The notes under the pieces were generated by a model. It did no database searches. It saw only the letters and a list, made by a program, of their open reading frames with translations, and was not told the DNA's origin. Made by a program: the position numbers and the translations under genes. Source: Phycisphaerae bacterium (lineage in GTDB: Bacteria > Planctomycetota > Phycisphaerae > UBA1845 > UTPLA1). Taken from it: DNA of 38,007 nt. The stretch is taken from assembly GCA_016935885.1 (NCBI GenBank), contig JAFGQA010000413.1, positions 1 to 38,007 of the forward strand, in the 5' to 3' direction. Shown here piece by piece: positions 32,990 to 38,007 of this stretch. Every line of letters starts with the position of its first letter. Position 1 is the first letter of the stretch.

Positions 32990-34288
32990 ATGGATGTCAA
33001 GAGACCTCCTGGCCATTCGAGATCTTGGGCGGCTGCATCCGTCACACTCCTGGCCCTGGCAGTCCCGCTCGTGCAATGCTACCCGACAGCGCTGCCAACC
33101 GCCGGGACCGTTCTGTTCAGAAACACCGCCGACCCAACCAACAACAACGCCGAGTACATCGGTCAGACGCTCTGCGCCGCCTGCCATGTGGCCCGTAGCG
33201 AGACCTTCGCCGCCCACGGCCATCATCAGGCCCTGAGCCGCATCACGGGGGCTGCGCCGGGCTACAACGCCCAGGGATCACGGGCCGGCGTTCCCAACCC
33301 GCCCGCTGGCCTGACGTGGAATGACATCTCCTACGCTATCTCCGGCTACACACACGGCGCCTTCTTCGTCAACTCGAACGGCTACCTACTCACCGACGGC
33401 GCGGCCGGGACCAACACCCAGTGGAACCTCGCCTTCCCGCCGAACGGGACCGCCGCCGGCTTCGTGGCCTACGAAGCCGCCGTCGTCGCGCCCACGCCGT
33501 ACGAATACGACTGCTTCCGCTGCCATACCGTGCGCCCCCGGCAGCCGGCCGACGCGAGCGAGCACCAGGACGACCTGCCGGGCATCTTGGGCACGTGGGC
33601 CGAAGCCGGCGTGCAGTGCGAAGCTTGCCACGGCCCGGGCCGAAACCACATTGAGAACACCAGCGCCCGGGACCTGTACATCCCCAATGGGACGACGGCG
33701 TGCAGCGGATGCCACGTGACCGACCCGGATGACACGTCTGTCATCGGCGCCGCCGACGGTTTCGTCGGCAGCAACGCCCAATGGCCGGAGCTCCGGGCCA
33801 GCGGTGGCCACAGCGACTTCTCCTGCATGACCTGTCACGACCCGCACACATCCATTACGTACGACCGGGAGAACGCCGTCCGCAACGCGTGCACGGCCTG
33901 CCATGCCGACGTCAACATGGCTTCTCACCAGGATGTCACCTTCGTACGCAGCGACTACCAGGAGGAGATGACGTGTGAGAGCTGTCACATGCCGTTTTCC
34001 GGCCGCAGCGTTTCGGAGGGGGCCGCAGCGGTGGTCGGGACGAACGGTGGCCGGATGGGCGACGTTCGCTCGCACATCTTCCGCATCAACACCGCCAACG
34101 CCGACTACTCCGCGATGTTCAACACCGGCGGCACGCGCGTGGCCACGGACAGCGAAGGTCGGGCCGCCGTCACGCTCGACTTCGTCTGCCTCCGCTGCCA
34201 CAACGCCACGGGCAACGCCTTCACGCTCACGGTGATGGGCGCGGCGTCTGTGGCAGCCGACATGCACACGAACGTACCGGGGAGTTGA
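32990..34288 (+). CDS. Octahaem cytochrome of cytochrome c554-like type, divergent to the cluster
   Basis: Exported cytochrome of 432 residues with eight CxxCH motifs: CAACH, CFRCH, CEACH, CSGCH, CMTCH, CTACH, CESCH and CLRCH. YIGQTLCAACHVARSETF with AAHGHHQAL and GVQCEACHGPGRNH are the hallmarks of the cytochrome c554/c-prime-like multihaem family. The signal region WAAASVTLLALAVPLVQC has a Cys where a lipobox would end, but Gln at -1 is unlike normal lipoboxes, so lipidation is doubtful. The ATG at 32990 is chosen; frames from 32804 lack signal features. Its job may be electron delivery to or from the conduit, or reduction of a small substrate. Confidence 0.88.
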   Translation: MDVKRPPGHSRSWAAASVTLLALAVPLVQCYPTALPTAGTVLFRNTADPTNNNAEYIGQTLCAACHVARSETFAAHGHHQALSRITGAAPGYNAQGSRAGVPNPPAGLTWNDISYAISGYTHGAFFVNSNGYLLTDGAAGTNTQWNLAFPPNGTAAGFVAYEAAVVAPTPYEYDCFRCHTVRPRQPADASEHQDDLPGILGTWAEAGVQCEACHGPGRNHIENTSARDLYIPNGTTACSGCHVTDPDDTSVIGAADGFVGSNAQWPELRASGGHSDFSCMTCHDPHTSITYDRENAVRNACTACHADVNMASHQDVTFVRSDYQEEMTCESCHMPFSGRSVSEGAAAVVGTNGGRMGDVRSHIFRINTANADYSAMFNTGGTRVATDSEGRAAVTLDFVCLRCHNATGNAFTLTVMGAASVAADMHTNVPGS

Positions 34289-34309
34289 CGACCGGCCGAA
34301 AAGCGAGAC

Positions 34310-34349
34310 GCCACTACGCCACTACGCCACTACGCCAGTACGCCACTGC
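34310..34349. repeat. 8-bp tandem repeat (GCCACTAC), five units
   Basis: GCCACTAC three times, then GCCAGTAC and GCCACTGC, 22 bp after the stop of the octahaem gene. A third instance in this window of short tandem repeats just behind a cytochrome gene. The following stretch to 34521 holds an inverted hairpin repeat and a 7-bp hairpin (CAACCAC/GTGGTTG at 34467-34483), with no gene. Confidence 0.85.
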
Positions 34350-34353
34350 GCAC

Positions 34354-34380
34354 GCTGGGCCGAGAGTTCCTTCTCGGCCC
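34354..34380 (-). repeat. Hairpin repeat, GAGAAGGGATTCTC family, inverted copy
   Basis: GGGCCGAGA (34357-34365) and TCTCGGCCC (34372-34380) are inverted. Read on the minus strand it is GGGCCGAGAAGGAA, TCTCGGCCC and AGCG, the same unit as at 24-47 and 35700-35798 but in opposite orientation. It lies 142 bp upstream of the group II intron. Confidence 0.75.
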
Positions 34381-34521
34381 TCTCTCGCGGAACGCTCAAT
34401 TGGCTTGCGCCTGTAGGCAGGTGCTGCGAGGAGTGGTTCTCGCCCCTGCATGCTCGTCGCCTCCCTCAACCACGTCGTGGTTGTGAAACTTGCTACACGT
34501 TGCATTACACCGGATTACTCA

Positions 34522-35644
34522 GTGCGCGGTGGAAAGGCGTGGAGCTTCAGTGGGTGAGACTCCCACCCGGCAAGGGGTCGCTCCAGCCGGCAGCAATCGG
34601 AGCAATCTAGGAGGTGACGAATCGGTTGAAGCCTTCGGTGTAGCGGGTCGCCTGTGGGCGGCTCGGCGAGCGTGCAGGCCGTAACGTGAGTGAACGCTGA
34701 GCAGGCTTCGAAAAGGGCAATGCGGAAGCCGACCCGCCTGTTTAACGGGGAAGGCCGCCGCCACTGGAATCAAGCCTGGCCCGGGCGATAGCAGGGCGGC
34801 AGAGCGACACGATCCAGCGGTTCCGCCGGGGCAGTGGCAACGGCATGCACGTACACGGAGATCTGGCGCAACACGGGAAGCCCGACCCGGCGGAGGAGCG
34901 TGACCTCGAACCGGACGCCCGCGAGGGTGAACGCGACCAAGGCGGGAGCGTGAACGCCGGGCCGGATCGGGTGGCGGAGAGGCCCGTATGAGCGATGAAC
35001 TGGGGTAATGCCTGGGGAGCAAAGGGGCCTTGGTTCAAGGTCAACGCAGGAGGTAGCGAGAGCGCAGGAGATTGGCGATGAGCCTACGACCTCCGGAGAA
35101 GATTCAGAAGCTACAGGCGGCGTTGCACGCTAAAGCGAAGGGATCGCCCACGTATCGTCTCTACGCCCTGTACGACAAGGTGCACCGCGAGGATATCTTG
35201 CTGTTCGCCTACCGGTGCTGCAACGCCAATGGCGGAGCACCCGGCGTCGACGGCCAAGACTTCGCGGACATCGAAACGTACGGGTTGGAACGTTGGTTGG
35301 GTGAACTGGCAGACGAACTCAGAAGGAAGACGTATCGTCCGCAGGCCGTGCGACGGGTGTTGATCCCGAAGCCCGGTCAGCCGAGGCGCACGAGGCCGTT
35401 GGGAATTCCCACGACCAAAGATCGCCTCGTGCAGACGGCTACACTGTTGGTCTTGGAGCCGATCTTCGAGACCGATCTGCAGCCGGAGCAATACGCCTAT
35501 CGACCGGGACGCAGCGCTTTGGATGCCGTTCGGCATGCCCATTCGCTGCTCAACACCGGACATAGGGAGGTGATTGACGCGGATCTGAGCGGCTACTTTG
35601 ACAGCATCCCCCACGCCGCACTGATGAAGTCGGTGGCACGTCGC
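34522..35644 (+). mobile_element. 3'-truncated group II intron
   Basis: Begins GTGCGCGGTGG at 34522, the GTGYG-type 5' end of group II introns, preceded by GGATTACTCA as presumed 5' exon. About 550 bases of structured domain I-III sequence follow, then the intron-encoded reverse transcriptase. The element stops near 35644 in the middle of the reverse transcriptase: the rest of that gene and domains V and VI, which are needed for splicing, are absent. The 5' boundary is by motif only. Dead element, in the same direction as the cytochrome gene before it. Confidence 0.75.
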
Positions 35645-35878
35645 ACCCAGAGGAATCCCTTCCTCGAAGCGTTGCAGGATAGGAATCCTGCTGCACGTGG
35701 GGCCGAGAAGGGATTCTCGGCCCAGCGTCGCCGACACAATGGGCTGAGAAGGGATTCTCGGTCCAGCGTCGCCGAGAAGGGATTCTCGGTCCAGCGTCAA
35801 TGCTCCCCCGAGTGCGTCCTTGTCGAACCTGTCCGAGTAGACACGCGCGTTGCGCCTGGTCGCCTGGCAACACGTTGA
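35078..35878 (+). pseudogene. Truncated group II intron reverse transcriptase/maturase (ltrA-like)
   Basis: The first 190 codons match the N-terminal half of group II intron reverse transcriptases: GGAPGVDG, KTYRPQAVRRVLIPKPG, RPLGIPTTKDRLVQ, LEPIFETDLQPEQYAYRPGRSALDA (RT1-RT3) and VIDADLSGYFDSIPH with the first catalytic Asp. Homology ends at SVARR (35644). The YxDD motif, thumb and maturase domains of this usually 420-500 residue protein are missing. From there the frame runs through hairpin repeats, giving peptides with EKGFS and RNPF words, and stops at 35878. The ATG at 35078 has AGGAG eight bases upstream. It should be inactive. Confidence 0.88.
35700..35798 (+). repeat. Tandem hairpin repeats, GAGAAGGGATTCTC family, three copies
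   Basis: Copies at 35700-35732, 35742-35773 and 35771-35798, each GAGAAGGGATTCTCGG followed by CCAGCGTC. In the first the stem base is GGGCC/GGCCC, in the others it is wobble or mixed, against GGACC/GGTCC at 24-47. They begin 56 bp after the break in the reverse transcriptase; the interval 35645-35699 contains related AGGAATCC words. The remaining bases to 35889 show no gene. Confidence 0.85.
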
Positions 35879-35889
35879 GCATACCGGTG

Positions 35890-37068
35890 TTACACGGGCT
35901 TGATGCCGATGCGGACGGTGTGTGTTTTGTGGTGGACACTGAGAATGGTGAGGCGGTAGCGGTTGCCGGAGCAGCCGGTGAACGTCGCGGAGCGACCGAC
36001 CGGCAACTCGCGGATCTTCTTGACGCGGCGATCTCCATCGTACAGGTTGATGTCGGCATCAAGGTCCCCGTCGGTGTCCTTCAGTTTGGCGGTGATGCCG
36101 TCGATAATCTCTGCCTGCTTCGGGTAACGCCGGTTCTTCCTGCTGAGTGTTTGAATGACGAGGAACTCTACGTCATGCGTCGCCGGCCGCGTGGCCGCGG
36201 CCGGTTGGCGCTGCTCCGACGGCTTGTCGCCAAGATCAGGATCCAGCGATGTGGCGTGGGAAGGCGGTTTCGTGGCGACCTCGGCGCCTTCACCGTCCGC
36301 GGACGGTGCCCGCGCCTGACTCGCTTCGGACGCCGCCTTGGCAATGACGGTGCTGAGGCCGACGCGCGCTTCGCCCACCTCGGCGTCGCCGTCCCCACCA
36401 TCAGACGTGTTCGGCGGCGCCGCCACCATGCTGCCTGTGGCATCCTCGCTCGGGATTGAGGCCGCCTCCTGAACGCGACTTGGCGAGGCCGCTTGCGTAC
36501 CGCCTGGCGCGGCTCCCGAGGCCGCCGCCGTCATGGGCTCGGCCTGGCTGCCATCGACTTGGCCGCGTGGTCGATGTGCACCGGTTTCCTCGCGCGGCAT
36601 GGATGTGCCAGCCGTTGCGACGGCGACATGCCCGCTCGGCTCCGCAAGGGCCAACGATGCATAGCCCCGCCGGAGCCAATCGGCTCGAACGTCCGCCACT
36701 GCGCCGGGATGCTGCTGCTCAATCTTCCGGACGATGCCAGGCGCCGTGGAATGGTTTGGGCTGATGGTGAGTGTCCGCATCCACATTCGCCACGCATCCG
36801 CTTGGCGTCCTTCGTCCATGGCCGCGATGGCTTCCGACTCCCAAAACGCCGCCGCAGCCGCACGGGTGCGCTTGATGCCGGCCGCCACGGCGCTGCTGCC
36901 AGGATTCTTTTGGCCGGCGCGGCAGTAGGCGTCGTAGGCGACAGGGGGCGACCCCTCCTTCTCGGCCGTGCGCCCAGCGTGGTAGGCCTTCCCGCCGCCG
37001 CATCCTGCGACCGCTGTCAGCAGGCCAAACGTGCACGCCAACGGGACGACACGGAGGATGGCGTTCAA
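35890..37068 (-). CDS. Lipoprotein with helical N-terminal half and disordered linker, unknown function
   Basis: Unrecognised protein of 392 residues. The TTG start at 37068 overlaps the stop of the hydrolase gene (TTGA) and has GGAGG nine bases upstream. The signal peptide ends LLTAVAGC (lipobox, about Cys20). Residues about 30-140 are Ala-rich helices in a TPR-like pattern (AFWESEAIAAMDEGRQADAW). About 140-300 is a Ser/Pro/Ala/Gly/Glu-rich linker expected to be disordered. The C-terminal 90 residues (DVEFLVIQTLSRKNRR onward, ending GIKPV) look beta-rich with one Cys. It is cotranslated with the alpha/beta hydrolase upstream. Confidence 0.75.
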   Translation of the reverse strand: MNAILRVVPLACTFGLLTAVAGCGGGKAYHAGRTAEKEGSPPVAYDAYCRAGQKNPGSSAVAAGIKRTRAAAAAFWESEAIAAMDEGRQADAWRMWMRTLTISPNHSTAPGIVRKIEQQHPGAVADVRADWLRRGYASLALAEPSGHVAVATAGTSMPREETGAHRPRGQVDGSQAEPMTAAASGAAPGGTQAASPSRVQEAASIPSEDATGSMVAAPPNTSDGGDGDAEVGEARVGLSTVIAKAASEASQARAPSADGEGAEVATKPPSHATSLDPDLGDKPSEQRQPAAATRPATHDVEFLVIQTLSRKNRRYPKQAEIIDGITAKLKDTDGDLDADINLYDGDRRVKKIRELPVGRSATFTGCSGNRYRLTILSVHHKTHTVRIGIKPV

Positions 37069-37985
37069 TGTTGGCTCCCTCCAGCTTTGACCGCCAATCG
37101 GTCCGCGACCGAACGGTCGAGGGGATAGCCATCGGAGGAGAGCACCCGCGGTCCGATGACCGAGGCGACAAACGTGACGTTCGTCACAGACGTGTGGCCG
37201 CCGTTCCAATCGAAGGCAAGATAGGAGGGTTGCCAGCGAAGGTTGACGACCCTGGCGTATGCGGCCCTGGTCCTCTCGCCTCGATTCGGCATCCGGAAGC
37301 CGGTAGAGCCGGCCGGCGGTCCGCGCTTTCCGTCCGCGTTGATCGCCAGGGTCCCCAGGATCCCGTCGTGTGGGCTGCACGTGGCGTACAGGTTCCGTGT
37401 GACGTGCCGCATGGCCTTGGTCAGGTTGCGATCCGCGGAGACCGACGGCGAAAACAAGACGACATCGTCCACATGGACGTCACTGGGCAGTTGCTCGAGC
37501 GCCGACAGGATAACGGCTGTGCCGGCCGAAAGCCCCATCACGTGGATCTGGCCGTCTGGATCGCTTCGCCGGACCTTCTCGATCTTGCCGGCGAGCCTGC
37601 GGGCAACAGCTTTGCTCTTGGCGGTGAAGAAGTGATCCTGTGCCGCGCCGAGGTAGGCGCTCCAGGAGAAGTTCCGAAACTGTCCGGTGAAGCCCGCATT
37701 GCGTAGTCCCTCCTTGACCGATCCGGCACTGCCGTACCAGCCGGCACCGTCAAGGTAGAAGACCACCGGCCCGTGCGTCGGGTCGCTACAGCCGCCGATC
37801 GCCCAGATGGCGGCGATGCACACGATCACCTCGAGGCTGAACCGTAAGAGCCCGGTGCCGAGGGAAATCGCTGCACGGGCGCTTCGCCCGTGAGCACATC
37901 GCGGACACGGCTGTACTACCAACGATTGGAATCTTCGCGTCTCGCGAAGAAGCCTGTGGCACCGGCGTCTCGCCGGTGGGGTCAC
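37065..37985 (-). CDS. Alpha/beta-hydrolase lipoprotein (start uncertain)
   Basis: Exported hydrolase of up to 306 residues; the mature part is about 240. The hydrophobic stretch IVCIAAIWAIGGC ends in a lipobox. The first strand (VVFYLDGAGW), the nucleophile elbow HVMGLSAGT with the catalytic Ser, and GGHTSVTN near the end, which could provide the His, mark the fold. The first 45 residues from the ATG at 37985 are encoded by hairpin repeats and are probably not real; a GTG or TTG closer to the hydrophobic core could be used, or the true start may lie beyond the window edge. It overlaps the next lipoprotein gene by four bases. The substrate is unknown. Confidence 0.75.
   Translation of the reverse strand: MTPPARRRCHRLLRETRRFQSLVVQPCPRCAHGRSARAAISLGTGLLRFSLEVIVCIAAIWAIGGCSDPTHGPVVFYLDGAGWYGSAGSVKEGLRNAGFTGQFRNFSWSAYLGAAQDHFFTAKSKAVARRLAGKIEKVRRSDPDGQIHVMGLSAGTAVILSALEQLPSDVHVDDVVLFSPSVSADRNLTKAMRHVTRNLYATCSPHDGILGTLAINADGKRGPPAGSTGFRMPNRGERTRAAYARVVNLRWQPSYLAFDWNGGHTSVTNVTFVASVIGPRVLSSDGYPLDRSVADRLAVKAGGSQH
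37874..37892. repeat. Perfect 8-bp hairpin repeat
   Basis: CACGGGCG at 37874-37881 and CGCCCGTG at 37885-37892 around a CTT loop, the same loop as in the hairpin at 24139-24159 but with G-C in place of A-T in the stem. It lies in the questionable N-terminal coding part of the hydrolase gene. Confidence 0.8.
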
Positions 37986-38006
37986 GGGCGGGACGCCCGT
38001 GCCACA
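37932..38006. repeat. Hairpin plus 52-bp double-hairpin repeat
   Basis: TCTTCGCG/CGCGAAGA with TCT loop (37932-37950) is followed by the double hairpin 37955-38006: outer arms TGTGGCAC and GTGCCACA, inner stems CACCGGCG/CGCCGGTG (loop TCT) and CACGGGCG/CGCCCGTG (loop GGA). The plan is the same as at 22647-22700. It runs to the window end. Confidence 0.8.
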
Positions 38007-38007
38007 C

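Noticed and set aside
34467..34521. Class C group II intron inserted after a terminator hairpin
   Set aside because: The CAACCAC/GTGGTTG hairpin is about 38 bases from the intron start and has no T-run, whereas class C introns insert directly behind terminators.
35700..35798. Possible CRISPR array
   Set aside because: The three units are palindromic hairpins with almost no spacer and two of them overlap; no cas gene is present.
1..38007. tRNA, rRNA or tmRNA genes
   Set aside because: I found no T-loop plus acceptor-stem pattern or rRNA-like conserved block on either strand by reading.

Overview
The window looks like a chromosomal piece of a GC-rich Gram-negative bacterium, most likely a planctomycete of the Phycisphaerae type. 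Signs of this are a prepilin-type pseudopilin with a single large C-terminal domain, a secreted protein ending in dockerin-like calcium loops, many lipoproteins, secreted HEAT and NHL proteins, and intergenic DNA full of short GC-rich hairpins. The taxonomic call is inference from gene content; there is no rRNA or tRNA to confirm it.

Layout. 0.1-4.6 kb (+): mannose-1-phosphate guanylyltransferase, RuvX/YqgF, an MFS transporter with a zinc ribbon in its central loop, and a small methyltransferase. 4.9-10.7 kb (-): a ChaN-like lipoprotein, an HlyD-type adaptor and an RND pump, probably one operon. 10.8-11.2 kb: a remnant of a DUF418/YeiB-like membrane protein gene. 11.3-14.4 kb (-): zinc-ribbon membrane protein, pseudopilin and dockerin-type secreted protein. 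15.0-18.6 kb (-): PGRP-type amidase lipoprotein with a possible 28-codon ORF behind it, a COG4324-type aminopeptidase lipoprotein, and a metzincin protease lipoprotein. 18.9-22.5 kb (+): homocysteine S-methyltransferase-like protein, then a strong sigma-70 promoter with a structured ~175-nt RNA, then a secreted HEAT protein carrying a degenerate receiver domain.

22.9-34.3 kb is the most notable part. A minus-strand run of seven genes encodes an outer-membrane beta-barrel, two NHL beta-propeller lipoproteins and four c-type cytochromes with 12, 4, 8 and 10 haem motifs. An 8-haem cytochrome of the cytochrome c554-like kind lies divergently beside it. In total 42 haem-binding motifs, a barrel and propellers fit an outer-membrane electron conduit or an extracellular cytochrome system. 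No inner-membrane quinol oxidase or haem-maturation gene is in view.

34.5-35.6 kb holds a group II intron whose reverse transcriptase is cut off before the catalytic YxDD half; the break is filled by tandem hairpin repeats. 35.9-38.0 kb (-): two overlapping lipoprotein genes, one an alpha/beta hydrolase.

The second theme is repeats. Three 140-bp elements with perfect or near-perfect terminal inverted repeats (1925-2064, 14701-14840, 17084-17223) sit upstream of genes, all in the same orientation relative to the gene that follows. Smaller hairpins of related design occur throughout and several are inside reading frames, mainly in signal-peptide n-regions and linkers. Degenerate 7-, 8- and 19-bp tandem repeats sit at gene 3' ends.
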